A stretch of 64,000 bases of DNA from Alphaproteobacteria bacterium (GCA_016793165.1 JAEULA010000034.1:1-64000), one strand, 5' to 3'; shown: positions 17,177-26,532, numbered from the stretch's first letter. Notes: generated by a model from the sequence alone, not told the origin. Translations and numbers: made by a program.

Positions 17177-17610
17177 CGCGGCTCGTCGACGCCCTCGCCG
17201 CCTATGCGCGGTTCTACGAGACGCTGTCGCCCGCGACGCTGCCGGGGATCGCGGCGCTGCTGGCGCCGAACGCCCGCTTCAAGGACCCGTTCAACGATGT
17301 GCGCGGCGCGGACCGGATCGTGCGGCTCCTGGCGACGATGTACGAGCACGGGACGCCGCGCTTCGAAGTGATCGACCAGGCGGTCTCCGAGCGCGCCGGC
17401 TATCTGCTGTGGCGCTACACCTCGGATCCCGGCGGGGGTCGCGCACCCTGGGTGATCGACGGCATGACGGAGCTGCGCTTCGATGCCGACGGTCGCGTGC
17501 TCGAGCATGTCGACCATTGGGATGCGGCCGGCCAGTTCTACGAGAAGCTGCCCGTGGTCGGCTGGCTCATCCGCCGGATCAAGCGGCGCCTGCAGCTGCG
17601 CGAGGGCTGA
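17173..17610 (+). CDS. Nuclear transport factor 2-like (SnoaL-fold) protein
   Basis: A 145-aa cone-shaped NTF2-fold protein: FYETLSPATL near the N-terminus, FKDPFNDVRG (about 36-45), an internal W-R-Y beta strand, and HVDHWDAAGQFYE in the last third. The family includes isomerases and carrier-like proteins with one hydrophobic pocket; no function is fixed. It closes the SDR-photolyase-SDR operon with ATGA coupling and ends 7 bp from a convergent glycosyltransferase gene. The basic C-terminal tail (RRIKRRLQLR) may contact membrane or nucleic acid. Confidence 0.85.
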   Translation: MTRLVDALAAYARFYETLSPATLPGIAALLAPNARFKDPFNDVRGADRIVRLLATMYEHGTPRFEVIDQAVSERAGYLLWRYTSDPGGGRAPWVIDGMTELRFDADGRVLEHVDHWDAAGQFYEKLPVVGWLIRRIKRRLQLREG

Positions 17611-17616
17611 GGGCGC

Positions 17617-18843
17617 TCAGGTGCGCAGCGGCTCGATGCGCAGCACGACGCCGGATCGGTCGGCGTCGGGCGAACGCGCGAGCGCCTCGTCCATCGCGGC
17701 GCAGAACCCGTCGACCATCCGCGCCGCGGCGAAATTGGCGGCGACGTGATCGCGGTTCGCCTCGCCGACCTGCCGGCGCAGCGCGGCGTCGCCGCCGAGG
17801 CGGCGCAGCGCCGCGACGAAGTCGTCCTCCGCGTCGCGGGCGACGACGAAGGGCTGGTTGCCGGGGGAGACGAGATCGCGGATGTCGCCGACGTCGGTCG
17901 CCACCAGGGGCCGCGCCGTCGCTCCAGATTCCAGCACGCTGAACGGCGCCTGCTCGGTGTCCGACGACAATGCGGCGATGTCGACCGATCCGAGCATCGG
18001 CGCGGGATCGTCGACCCAGCCCAGGAACTGGACGCGATGCCGGATGGCGAGCTGCTGCGCCACGATCTCCAGCCGGCCGCGCTCGGGCCCGTCGCCCGCG
18101 ACCACCAGTCGCCAGCGCGGATCCTCCGTCGCGACGGCGGCGAAGCAGCGCAGCAGCCGCGCGAGATTCTTTTCCGGGCGCAGCGGCGCCACGCAGCCGA
18201 GCACGATCTCGTCGCCGCGGCGCACGACCCCGCCGGCGGCGTCGGCGACCCGCCGCTCGATCGCCTCGACGTCGACGCCGTTGGGCACGAAGCGCAGCTG
18301 GGTCTCCGGGAAGCCCCAATCCTCCGTGGCGACGTGCATCAGCGTCGTCGACGGGACGACCAGCGGAACCGTGCCGCCGAGGGCCAGCCGCCGGAAGCGG
18401 CTGCGCCGGCGCAACGGCCGCTCGGTCTCGTCGGGCCCGAAGCCGTGCTCGCTGTGCAGGCCCGGCGCCGTGCCGAACAGCCGGTTGGCGAGGCACCACT
18501 CGATGGCGCCCCAGTTGTAGGTGAGCACCAGCGACGCGCCCGTCCGCCGCAGGCAGCTGCGGATCGAACGCAGCCGCGCGAGCGGGCCGTCCTCGGGCAG
18601 GCTCGGCGGATCGACGACGTCGCAAAGGACGCCCGAGGGCAGCATCGCCAGTGCTTCGGTGCGGCCGTCGAGCGCGATCACGAGATGCTCGGCGGTGGCG
18701 CCGAGCGCGCCGGCGACATAGGCGAACTGGCGCTGGATGCCGCCGATCGAGAAGCTCGGAAACACGTGCAGGAGGCGAAGGCGCGCCCGGTCGGCCCCGG
18801 CTGGCCGGGGATAGGCGGCGCGTCTGACGATGCTCGCTCGCAT
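17617..18843 (-). CDS. Glycosyltransferase family 4 protein
   Basis: A 408-aa GT-B glycosyltransferase. The N-terminal acceptor domain has FSIGGIQRQ; the C-terminal donor domain has VPNGVDVEAIE, PEKNLARLL, GDGPERG and the E-x7-E motif EQAPFSVLE used to bind the sugar nucleotide. There is no signal peptide or transmembrane segment, so it should act at the cytoplasmic face. ATG at 18843 is used; an in-frame GTG at 18915 would extend it by 24 residues. It is divergent from a CelD-like GNAT gene and opens the cell-surface region of the window. Confidence 0.88.
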   Translation of the reverse strand: MRASIVRRAAYPRPAGADRARLRLLHVFPSFSIGGIQRQFAYVAGALGATAEHLVIALDGRTEALAMLPSGVLCDVVDPPSLPEDGPLARLRSIRSCLRRTGASLVLTYNWGAIEWCLANRLFGTAPGLHSEHGFGPDETERPLRRRSRFRRLALGGTVPLVVPSTTLMHVATEDWGFPETQLRFVPNGVDVEAIERRVADAAGGVVRRGDEIVLGCVAPLRPEKNLARLLRCFAAVATEDPRWRLVVAGDGPERGRLEIVAQQLAIRHRVQFLGWVDDPAPMLGSVDIAALSSDTEQAPFSVLESGATARPLVATDVGDIRDLVSPGNQPFVVARDAEDDFVAALRRLGGDAALRRQVGEANRDHVAANFAAARMVDGFCAAMDEALARSPDADRSGVVLRIEPLRT

Positions 18844-18997
18844 GCCCCTAGGATTCGCGGCATTTCCGCTAAGGCTTCGTAAAGAAGCGGGGTCATCCCG
18901 CGCCCTCGCGCGCACGGCATGTTAGAAGTCGCGCGCCGGGCCGATCCGCGCCCTGCCAAGGCCCGCTCCTTTTCGCCCGGTCCGCGCCACCGCCACG

Positions 18998-20074
18998 ATG
19001 CCGTCACTCGTCACGCGCCACAGCCTGTCGTCGCTGCCGTCCTGGGCGCAGGCCGAGCTCGCGCCGACGCGCGCCATCGATCCGTTCTTCAGCGCGACCT
19101 GGTTCGAGGTCTTCCTGGAAAGCTGCCCCGAGCCGGGCGTGGAGCCCCTGTTCCTGGCCATCGACGCCGGCGCGCGGCGCGGCGTCGCCGCCTTGCGCGA
19201 GCGACGCGGCGCGGGGCGGCAGCTCGGCGATCTCGGGAATTTCTACACCTGCCGCTATGCGCCCGTGCTCGGCGCGGTCGACCGCGAGCTCGCTGCCGGC
19301 CTCGCGGCCTGGCTTTCCGAGGAGCGGCCGCGCATCGACACGCTGCGCTTCGACAATCTCCGGGCCGAGGACGACCCGCAGGACGCTGTCGCCGCCGCCC
19401 TGCGCGCACGCGGCTTCGCGGTCCAGCGCTACGAGCAGTTCGGCAACTGGTTCGAGGACGTGCGCGGCATCGGCTTCGCGCAGTATCTCGCCGCGCGCGA
19501 CGGGCAGCTGCGCTCGACGATCGAGCGCAAGGGACGCCGCTTCGCGCGCCAGGCCGGCGCGCGGCTCGAGCTGATGACCGCGGCCTCCGACCTCGAGCGC
19601 GGCCTCGCCGCCTATCTCGAGGTGCACGCGCGCAGCTGGAAGGAGCCGGAGCCCTTCCCCGGATTCATCCCGGCTTTCGTGCGCCGCTTCGGCGCCGTCG
19701 GGGCGGTGCGGATGGGCGTCGCCTGGGTCGACGAGCGTCCGCTCGCCGCGCAGATCTGGCTCGCCTGGGGCCGCCACGCGACCATCGCCAAGCTCGTCTA
19801 CGACGATGCCGCCAAGGCGCTGTCGCCGGGCACCGTTCTCACCGCACGAATGCTCGAGGACGCGCTCGACGCGAAGCTCTTCGACGAGATCGATCTCGGC
19901 CGCGGCGACGATCCCTACAAGAAGCTCTGGCTGCGCGATCGCCGCCCCGTCCACGGGCTGTTCGCCGCCAATCTCCGCTCGCCGCGCGGCCTCGCGGCCG
20001 CGGCGCGGAACTTCGGCCCGACGGCGCTCAAGGCGATCGCCGCGCGGTTCAGGACGATCGCGAGACCATCCTGA
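18998..20074 (+). CDS. GNAT family N-acetyltransferase, CelD/BcsL-like (FemAB-related)
   Basis: A 358-aa protein with the double-GNAT layout of the CelD/BcsL family. An N-terminal half has FFSATWFEVF; the C-terminal acyltransferase half has VRMGVAWVDERPLAAQIWL, an aromatic-basic KLVYD strand and DEIDLGRGDDPYKKLW near the end, the signature block of this family. These enzymes are linked to cell-surface polysaccharide and capsule loci. The last 26 nt overlap, tail to tail, with a second gene of the same family on the other strand. Substrate unknown. Confidence 0.87.
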   Translation: MPSLVTRHSLSSLPSWAQAELAPTRAIDPFFSATWFEVFLESCPEPGVEPLFLAIDAGARRGVAALRERRGAGRQLGDLGNFYTCRYAPVLGAVDRELAAGLAAWLSEERPRIDTLRFDNLRAEDDPQDAVAAALRARGFAVQRYEQFGNWFEDVRGIGFAQYLAARDGQLRSTIERKGRRFARQAGARLELMTAASDLERGLAAYLEVHARSWKEPEPFPGFIPAFVRRFGAVGAVRMGVAWVDERPLAAQIWLAWGRHATIAKLVYDDAAKALSPGTVLTARMLEDALDAKLFDEIDLGRGDDPYKKLWLRDRRPVHGLFAANLRSPRGLAAAARNFGPTALKAIAARFRTIARPS

Positions 20075-21161
20075 GGGCCCGCCCGCCGGCCCTCCGCGCG
20101 ATCCGTCCGAGCGCCCCGATCGCCGTCGACACGGTGCGCGGCCGGACCGTGAGCCACACCAGCGTCGCGTGCGGCGTCGCAAGAGTCTCCTTGTAGCGCG
20201 CATCGCCGGCCAGCAGGTCGTAGCAGGCCGCGCCGGCGGCGAGGTGATGGTCGATCGCCGCGAGGTGCGAGACGAGCCCGGGCTTGCGCCGGTTGTCGTC
20301 CTCGGCGACGAAGCCGCTCAGGTAGTTCGCGATGCGGCCGTGCGCGACGAGATTGAGCAGCAGTCCGATCGTGCGCGAGCCCGCCGCGATGCGCAGGATC
20401 TCGACATGCGGCCCGCCGGGGCGACTGCGGGCGATGAGCTGGCGCACGAAGGGCTCGAACAGCGGGGCGGCGAAGGCGCCGGGCCTGCCGTCCGCGATCC
20501 AGCGCGCCTGGTGCAGCGCGATCAGCTCGGCAAGGGCCTCGTCGGTCGCGGACCCCGGCGCAACGCGCGTGACGGCAAGCGCCCCCTCGGCCTCATAGAG
20601 CCGGCGCGCGCGCCGTAGCTGCTGGCGCGCATTCGCGCTCAAGGTCGACAGCACGTCGGACCCGCTGCGACGCAATGCGTCGAGATCGACGGCGTAGCAG
20701 CGCTGCTCGGCGCGCAGCTCGACGACGAGGCCGGCGGCGCGGCAGCGCTCCGACCAGGCCACCGGCACGCCGCTCAGCGCGAGCGCCCGCCAGCCGCGCA
20801 GCGGACCGGCGCTCCGCGCGCCGAGCAGGCATGCGAGGACGCCATCCGCGAGCGATTCCGGCGCCAGCCCGGACAGCAGGCCGTTGTATTCGATGTAGCC
20901 GACCTCCCGGGCCGCCACCCCGGTCTCGTTCAACGCGATGGTGCCGTCGGCCGCGGGCCCGCCGCCGATGAAGCCGAGGGCCACGTCCGAGTCGTCGGCG
21001 CGGCCGACCAGCAGCTGCGGCCGCACGCCCGTCACGCCGAGCCAGGCGGACATCCAGGGCCAGGTGAGGAAGAAGGGCGGGGCCAGGCGGTCCTCGAGTG
21101 CCCGCCAGCGGGCTTCGGTCGCGGCCGCGTCGGCGGCGGGCTCCAGACGGAACGTCGTCAC
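20049..21161 (-). CDS. GNAT family N-acetyltransferase, CelD/BcsL-like
   Basis: A 370-aa second CelD-type acyltransferase. Features: FFLTWPWMSAWL near residues 30-41 (the family's SPFFTPEW-like block), LSANARQQLRRARR in the middle, GSRTIGLLLNLV, and YDLLAGDARYKETLA toward the C-terminus. GTG at 21161 is preceded by GAGGG at about 8 nt. It is antiparallel and overlaps 26 nt with its relative at 18998-20074; they are too diverged to be a recent duplication. Likely acylates an amino sugar or peptide in envelope assembly. Confidence 0.85.
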   Translation of the reverse strand: MTTFRLEPAADAAATEARWRALEDRLAPPFFLTWPWMSAWLGVTGVRPQLLVGRADDSDVALGFIGGGPAADGTIALNETGVAAREVGYIEYNGLLSGLAPESLADGVLACLLGARSAGPLRGWRALALSGVPVAWSERCRAAGLVVELRAEQRCYAVDLDALRRSGSDVLSTLSANARQQLRRARRLYEAEGALAVTRVAPGSATDEALAELIALHQARWIADGRPGAFAAPLFEPFVRQLIARSRPGGPHVEILRIAAGSRTIGLLLNLVAHGRIANYLSGFVAEDDNRRKPGLVSHLAAIDHHLAAGAACYDLLAGDARYKETLATPHATLVWLTVRPRTVSTAIGALGRIARRAGGRALRMVSRSS

Positions 21162-21542
21162 GCGCCGGCCCTCGCGGCGGCGGCACCAACGATCATCCCC
21201 GCAAGCGCCGGGAGCCCGGCAACGGGTCGGGAGACGGTCGCAGCCAAGCGCATGGGATCGCGGAGTTGCGGCGGATCGGGGGCGGTCGCGGGCGGCATCC
21301 CGACCGCGCTCGATGAAGCCATCGTGCGGGATAGTCGGCTCGCGGCTCGCGCCCTGTCAATCGATCGACGGGCGACGCCCATTCACCAATTGATCATGTG
21401 CCGCGGTGCAGCCTTCGGCGACGGCCGGCTGCGCTAGATCCGGCCGCGACGGGAGGCACCGGCGGCGCTCGCGTATCGCTTGCGGTCGCATCCCGGGAAC
21501 GACAAAGTCCGCCCTCCCACGCGCCCCCGGATGATTCCGCCC
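21162..21542. other. Intergenic region between divergent GNAT and acyltransferase genes
   Basis: About 380 bp with no convincing gene. It should hold the promoters of the two divergent flanking genes. A short AT-richer stretch around 21385-21400 (CAATTGATCATG) is the only visible departure from the GC-rich background. No clear palindrome, terminator or repeat was found. Confidence 0.5.
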
Positions 21543-22589
21543 ATGAACGCCCCAGCGTCGACCGCCGCGACCGGCCGCATGGCCTCGATCGAAAGCGGTC
21601 GCGGCCTCGCTGCGCTCGCCGTGTCGTTCCTGCACGGCGCGAACATGATGAGTGCCCCGCAGTATCAGGGCCGGGTCGGGTTCGGCGGCCTGTTCGAGTA
21701 CGGGTTCCTCGGCGTCGACTTCTTCTTCGTCCTGAGCGGATTCATCATCGTCTTCGTCCACCACACCGACATCGGGGTGCCGCATCGCGCGTTCCGCTAT
21801 GTCTGGCGGCGGGTCACGCGCATCCTCCCGACCTATTGGCTGATCGCGTCGCTGAGCCTGCTCCTCAACCAGCTGCTGCAGCGGGACAAGGCGATCGTCA
21901 CGCCGCTGTACCTGGTGAAGAACGTCCTGCTGCTCGACAGCCCTCTGTGGCTTGCGATCGCCTGGACGCTGCAGCACGAGTTCTTCTTCTACTTCGCCTT
22001 CGTCGTCATGATCCTGTCGCGCGTCGCCGGCAGCATCCTGTTCGTCGCCTGGGCGATCGTCTGCGCGGTGGCGTGGTTCCTGGGCGCCCAGAAGGTGACC
22101 GAGGGGCTGATCTACTATGCGCTCAATCCCTACATGGCGATGTTCTTCACGGGCATGGCGCTGTCGTTCATCTACACGCAGCGGCGCGCCTGGCTTCCAG
22201 CCACCGTGGTCGTGCTGGCGGTGATCGGCCTTGCTCTATGGGCCCATGTGCTTGCCGCGGGCCTCGATCGCTGGTCCATGCCGCGCTATCTCGGCGTGGC
22301 CAACATCTGCGGCGCGCTCCTCGGATCGCTGCTGATCCTCCACGACCGCCAGGTCCGCATCCCGACCGTGCTCGTGTGGCTCGGATCGATCTCCTACTCG
22401 CTCTATCTCGTCCACCTGTTCCCGATCGGATACTTCTACGCGATCCTCAGCCGCATCGGCCTCTACGGCTACCTGCCCGAGATCGTCGTTTTCACGATCG
22501 GCCAGGCGCTCGCCATCTTCACGGCGTGGCTGATCTTCCGTTTCGTCGAGCGCCCGATCATCCGCTGGGCGCATCGCAAGGTGCCGTGA
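21543..22589 (+). CDS. Acyltransferase family 3 membrane protein (OafA/YrhL type)
   Basis: A 348-aa polytopic membrane O-acyltransferase. It opens with the family block SIESGRGLAALAV, continues with FLGVDFFFVLSGF (the R/H-x10 active region), then RVTRILPTYW, and shows about ten hydrophobic helices. It ends with GSISYSLYLVHL and RFVERPI, both typical. Such proteins O-acetylate lipopolysaccharide or exopolysaccharide in the inner membrane. ATG at 21543 was chosen; an in-frame ATG at 21531 is possible and neither has a clear ribosome binding site. It precedes the FkbH/ACP/MBOAT cassette by about 150 bp. Confidence 0.92.
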   Translation: MNAPASTAATGRMASIESGRGLAALAVSFLHGANMMSAPQYQGRVGFGGLFEYGFLGVDFFFVLSGFIIVFVHHTDIGVPHRAFRYVWRRVTRILPTYWLIASLSLLLNQLLQRDKAIVTPLYLVKNVLLLDSPLWLAIAWTLQHEFFFYFAFVVMILSRVAGSILFVAWAIVCAVAWFLGAQKVTEGLIYYALNPYMAMFFTGMALSFIYTQRRAWLPATVVVLAVIGLALWAHVLAAGLDRWSMPRYLGVANICGALLGSLLILHDRQVRIPTVLVWLGSISYSLYLVHLFPIGYFYAILSRIGLYGYLPEIVVFTIGQALAIFTAWLIFRFVERPIIRWAHRKVP

Positions 22590-22671
22590 GCGACCGCCGC
22601 GAACGCGCCAGTACGCGCGCAAAGAGGCGATCACTGCGCTGGTCCGAGTCGCTTAATAAAGTGAGAACGAT

Positions 22672-22695
22672 TTGGTAACAATGCACCTATACCAA
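22672..22695. promoter_or_regulatory. Inverted repeat in AT-rich promoter-like region upstream of the FkbH-like gene
   Basis: TTGGTA and TACCAA arms flank a 12-nt spacer inside the most AT-rich intergenic stretch nearby (22650-22700, including TTAATAAAG). It lies 43 nt before the preferred start of the HAD-IIIC gene. It may be an operator or part of the promoter. Inference only. Confidence 0.35.
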
Positions 22696-22738
22696 GTTCA
22701 TGCGCGTCACGCGCACGCTGACCGCTGAAGTTCGTGCG

Positions 22739-24607
22739 ATGATTCATTCCTCCCCGCAACTTTCTTGGCTCCCCAGCCCGGATCCGAACTGGCCAGCCAG
22801 CCTCGAGGGCCTGACCGGGCACGCGCTCTGGCAAGCGGTGATGCGCGCCGCGAATACCCAGCTGGACATGGTCGGGACCCTCAAGCTCGACCGCGAAGCC
22901 AGGAGGCGCCTGCCGACACCGCCGGACGGCCCCCACGTGCGCCTTGCAATTCTCGCCTCCTCGACCGTCGAGCATTTGCTGCCAGCGCTTCGCGTTGCCG
23001 GCCTGCGCCGCGGCCTATGGCTCGAGTGCCATGTCGGAGACTACGGCCAGTATCGAGCCGAACTCTCTGACCCCGCTTCGCGCCTCCGGACCTTCAGGCC
23101 GACCGCAATCCTGTTCGCGCTGGATGCCCGCCACCTGCTCGGGACTGGGGCCGCCAGCGTCGATTCCGACTCCATCTGCAACGACATCTCCGGCTTGTGG
23201 CGGATGGCGCGCGCGTTCTGCGACGGGCCGATCATTCAGCAGACCGTGTTGCCGGTGTTTCCTCGCCTGCTCGGGAACAATGAACATCGCTTCGTCGCCA
23301 GTCGCGCCGCCACCGTCGAAGCGGTCAATGCCCGCCTGCGGCAACTGGCCGATTCCGAATCGGTCGACATCCTTGCGCTCGACGTCCTCACGGCCCAACA
23401 CGGCATTGCTGCCTGGCATCATCCGGCGTTCTGGCATCGAGCGAAGCAGGAGATCCATCCCGCCGCGGCTCCGCTGTACGCCGATCATGCCGTGAGGATC
23501 GTGACCGCACGACTCGGTCGCTCAGCCAAGTGCCTAGTTCTTGACCTCGACAATACTCTCTGGGGCGGCGTCATCGGCGATGACGGTCTCGGCGGGATCG
23601 TCCTCGGCCAAGGCAGCGCCCTCGGCGAAGCCTTTGTTGATTTCCAAGTCTATGCCCAATCCCTGTCGAGGCGCGGCATCATTCTCGCAGTGTGCTCGAA
23701 GAACGACGAGAAGAACGCCGTCGAGCCCTTCGAAGCGCATCCCGAGATGATCCTGAAACGCGGCGACATCGCATGTTTCGTGGCGAACTGGTCGGACAAG
23801 GCCTCGAACCTCAGGACGATCGCCAAGGCCCTGAACATCGGGATCGACAGTCTCGTTTTCGCCGATGACAATCCGGCGGAGCGCGCGATCGTACGGCGCG
23901 AACTCCCGGAGGTCGCCGTACCTGAGTTGCCGGAGGACCCGGCCCGCTATGCCAGCACCATCGCCGATGCCGGCTACTTTGAAGCAGCGACCGTTACGAC
24001 CGAGGATCTGCAGCGCTCAGCTCAATACCAGGCGAATCTCGATCGGGAGCGCACCAAGGCGTCCACCACCGACATTGAGGGCTACCTCCGGAGCCTGGAA
24101 ATGCGCCTGATGTGGCGGCGCTTCGATCGGACCGGGCTTGCGCGGATTACGCAGCTGACGAACAAGACCAACCAATTCAACCTGACGACCCGCCGCGTGA
24201 CGGAAGCCGATGTCGAAGCGAGGATCGACGACCCGCGATCGCTCACGCTTCAGCTGCGCTTGACGGACAAGTTCGGCGACAACGGCATCATTGCGCTCGT
24301 ATACGGCCGATACGATCCCGATGAGAGGGCTGTGCATCTCGACAATTGGCTGATGAGCTGCCGCGTGCTGGGCCGTCAGGTCGAGGAGGCCACCCTGAAC
24401 CTGATTGCCGAGCAGGCACGCCAGATGGGCTCCGTGGAACTTCGAGGCACGTACATTCCGTCCGCCAAGAACGACATGGTCCGCGAGCACTATGCGCGGC
24501 TCGGCTTCGAACTGACGGACACGACCGCGGCGGGAGAGACGAATTGGCGGCTCAGCATCTCCGACTTCGAACCCCGTCATACGCATATCCAGATCCTCCA
24601 GGCCTGA
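22739..24607 (+). CDS. HAD-IIIC family phosphatase, FkbH-like
   Basis: A 622-aa FkbH-type protein. Residues 1-260 form an SGNH-like N-terminal domain. The HAD domain starts at DLDNTLWGG (D269 nucleophile, D271), followed by CSKNDEKNA and FADDNPAER. The last 170 residues look like a GNAT-type acyltransferase (LRLTDKFGDNG, YIPSAKNDMV). FkbH proteins dephosphorylate 1,3-bisphosphoglycerate and load the glyceryl unit on an acyl carrier protein; a stand-alone ACP gene follows 87 bp downstream. The start at 22739 was preferred to ATG 22700 because the promoter-like repeat ends 5 nt before 22700. Base composition is lower in GC than in flanking genes, suggesting transfer. Confidence 0.88.
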   Translation: MIHSSPQLSWLPSPDPNWPASLEGLTGHALWQAVMRAANTQLDMVGTLKLDREARRRLPTPPDGPHVRLAILASSTVEHLLPALRVAGLRRGLWLECHVGDYGQYRAELSDPASRLRTFRPTAILFALDARHLLGTGAASVDSDSICNDISGLWRMARAFCDGPIIQQTVLPVFPRLLGNNEHRFVASRAATVEAVNARLRQLADSESVDILALDVLTAQHGIAAWHHPAFWHRAKQEIHPAAAPLYADHAVRIVTARLGRSAKCLVLDLDNTLWGGVIGDDGLGGIVLGQGSALGEAFVDFQVYAQSLSRRGIILAVCSKNDEKNAVEPFEAHPEMILKRGDIACFVANWSDKASNLRTIAKALNIGIDSLVFADDNPAERAIVRRELPEVAVPELPEDPARYASTIADAGYFEAATVTTEDLQRSAQYQANLDRERTKASTTDIEGYLRSLEMRLMWRRFDRTGLARITQLTNKTNQFNLTTRRVTEADVEARIDDPRSLTLQLRLTDKFGDNGIIALVYGRYDPDERAVHLDNWLMSCRVLGRQVEEATLNLIAEQARQMGSVELRGTYIPSAKNDMVREHYARLGFELTDTTAAGETNWRLSISDFEPRHTHIQILQA

Positions 24608-24694
24608 CGTCCCGACGTTCGGGTCGCCTCGGACTGGAAACTTCTGAGTGCGAACGCAGCATCCGAAATCACCCCTCACTCCTCAAGGCGGCGC

Positions 24695-24940
24695 ATGAAC
24701 GACCAGCAGATCATCACGGTCCTCAACAGCATCTTCCGCGACATTCTCGGCGACCCCGCCATCAGCCTGACGCCTGAGACCACGGCCGACGATGTCGTCG
24801 GTTGGGATTCGATGACGCACATCACGATCGTGGTCGAAGCGGAGGGCAGGTTCAGCGTGAAATTCAACACCGCTGAGGTCGAAGAACTGAAGAATGTCGG
24901 CGAGTTTGTCGCGCTGATCGCGAAGAAGGTCAGCCGATAG
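24695..24940 (+). CDS. Acyl carrier protein
   Basis: An 81-residue acyl carrier protein with the phosphopantetheine attachment site D38-S39-M40 in GWDSMTHI, followed by an acidic helix II/III region. An AAGGCGG sequence precedes the ATG. It is unlikely to be the fatty-acid-synthesis AcpP, because it lacks the usual LGADSLD sequence and sits between an FkbH-like loader and an MBOAT transferase. It probably carries the acyl or glyceryl group made by the former and used by the latter; this is inferred from order. The FkbH-ACP gap is 87 bp and the ACP-MBOAT gap 25 bp. Confidence 0.9.
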   Translation: MNDQQIITVLNSIFRDILGDPAISLTPETTADDVVGWDSMTHITIVVEAEGRFSVKFNTAEVEELKNVGEFVALIAKKVSR

Positions 24941-24965
24941 GCTCGGCTGCCGATCGCGGGACCCC

Positions 24966-26486
24966 ATGCTCTTCAACTCCTATTTTTTCGCGTTCGTCTT
25001 CCTGCCGATTGCGCTCGCCGGATACTTTGCGATCGGACGGCGCGGCACCCCGGCGGCGCTGGCTTGGCTCGTCATCGCCTCCCTGTTCTTCTACTCATGG
25101 GAGATCCCCGCATTTCTCCCCGTATTGATGCTGTCCATCGCCTTCAACTACTCGGCGTCCTGCCTGATCGCGCAGTCTCCGAGCACATCCGGACGTTCGA
25201 CCTGGATCCTTGCTTCGGCCATCGCGATCAACCTGGCCGCACTCTTCTGGTTCAAGTATGTCGCGTGGTTTCTTGCCTTGATCGGCAATGCCTCGGGGGT
25301 TCGCATCGAGTTCGCTGCACCGACCTTGCCGCTGGGAATATCGTTCTTCACGTTCACCCAGATCTGCTACTTGATAGACCTCCGACAGGGGCACATCCAG
25401 CACAGCGGATTCCTCCGCTTCGCGCTGTTCGCGACCTTCTTTCCGCATCTGATCGCCGGGCCGATCCTCCATAACAAAGAGATGATGCCGCAATTCGCCC
25501 AGGCCGATATCTCGCGCCCCTCGGCACTGAACCTAGGTCTCGGCCTGTCGATCTTCGTCGTGGGGCTGCTGAAGAAGTGCCTGATCGCAGATCCGACCTC
25601 GACGGTCGTCGGCCCGGGATTCGCGGCGCCGGGCTCCCTCGGGGCCGCGGAGGCGTGGCATGTCGCCCTCTCCTACTCGCTCCAGCTCTACTTTGATTTC
25701 TCGGGCTACTCGGACATGGCTGTCGGGCTCGCCCGCATGTTCAACGTCCGATTCCCCGCAAATTTCAACTCCCCCTACAAGGCAACCTCGATCATCGACT
25801 ACTGGCAGCGCTGGCACATGACGCTGACCCGGTACCTGAATCTCTATCTCTACAATCCGGTTGCACTCTGGCTCACACGCCGTCGCGTGGCGCAGGGACG
25901 GCCCGTCACGCGCGCCGCATACGGAACGCCGGCGGGCTTCTTCCAACTGGTGATGGTCCCAACTTTCTTTACGATGTCGCTCGCAGGAATCTGGCATGGC
26001 GCCGGCGCGCAGTTCCTCGTCTTTGGCCTTCTCCACGGCGTCTATCTGACGGTCAACCACCTCTGGCGGATCAAGCGCGGACACGCTCCGAAACGAACCG
26101 GGATGGATCGCTATGCCGTCACTGTGGCAAGCGTGATGCTCACGTATCTCTGCGTACTCCTCGGATCGATCTTCTTCCGGGCCCCCTCGGTCGCCCATGC
26201 GGTCGAATTGATCCGCAGCATGATCGGCTTCAATGGCCTGGGGGGCCTCCCGGGAAAGCGCGACATCGCATGGATCATCGCCCTTTATCTGATCATCTGG
26301 GCCGCACCGAACTGCCAGCAGGTCTTTGCCAGGTACGAGCCGGTCCTTGGGACGACTCGAGCGCCCGCACAGAGGTGGTTGACCTGGGATCCGACACCGG
26401 TCTGGGCAGTCGTGATCGGGATCGGCGCAACCATTGGACTGCTTGCGATGAATGGAACGACCGAGTTCCTCTACTTCCAGTTCTGA
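24966..26486 (+). CDS. MBOAT family O-acyltransferase (AlgI/DltB-like)
   Basis: A 506-aa polytopic membrane acyltransferase. The MBOAT core includes PLGISFFTFTQICYLID (about 122-138), FPHLIAGPI, FDFSGYSDMAVGLA, DYWQRWHMTL (H284) and SLAGIWHGAG (H344, the conserved catalytic His). About eleven helices can be counted. AlgI and DltB of this family move acyl groups across or onto extracytoplasmic glycans or teichoic acids. The adjacent ACP and the following SGNH-type protein match the logic of DltC-DltB-DltD and of AlgI-AlgJ. I infer O-acylation of an exported glycan. Confidence 0.93.
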   Translation: MLFNSYFFAFVFLPIALAGYFAIGRRGTPAALAWLVIASLFFYSWEIPAFLPVLMLSIAFNYSASCLIAQSPSTSGRSTWILASAIAINLAALFWFKYVAWFLALIGNASGVRIEFAAPTLPLGISFFTFTQICYLIDLRQGHIQHSGFLRFALFATFFPHLIAGPILHNKEMMPQFAQADISRPSALNLGLGLSIFVVGLLKKCLIADPTSTVVGPGFAAPGSLGAAEAWHVALSYSLQLYFDFSGYSDMAVGLARMFNVRFPANFNSPYKATSIIDYWQRWHMTLTRYLNLYLYNPVALWLTRRRVAQGRPVTRAAYGTPAGFFQLVMVPTFFTMSLAGIWHGAGAQFLVFGLLHGVYLTVNHLWRIKRGHAPKRTGMDRYAVTVASVMLTYLCVLLGSIFFRAPSVAHAVELIRSMIGFNGLGGLPGKRDIAWIIALYLIIWAAPNCQQVFARYEPVLGTTRAPAQRWLTWDPTPVWAVVIGIGATIGLLAMNGTTEFLYFQF

Positions 26487-26532
26487 TCATGTTGCCGGCA
26501 TTTGAACGTCGCGATTTCGCCCGGGGGATGCT

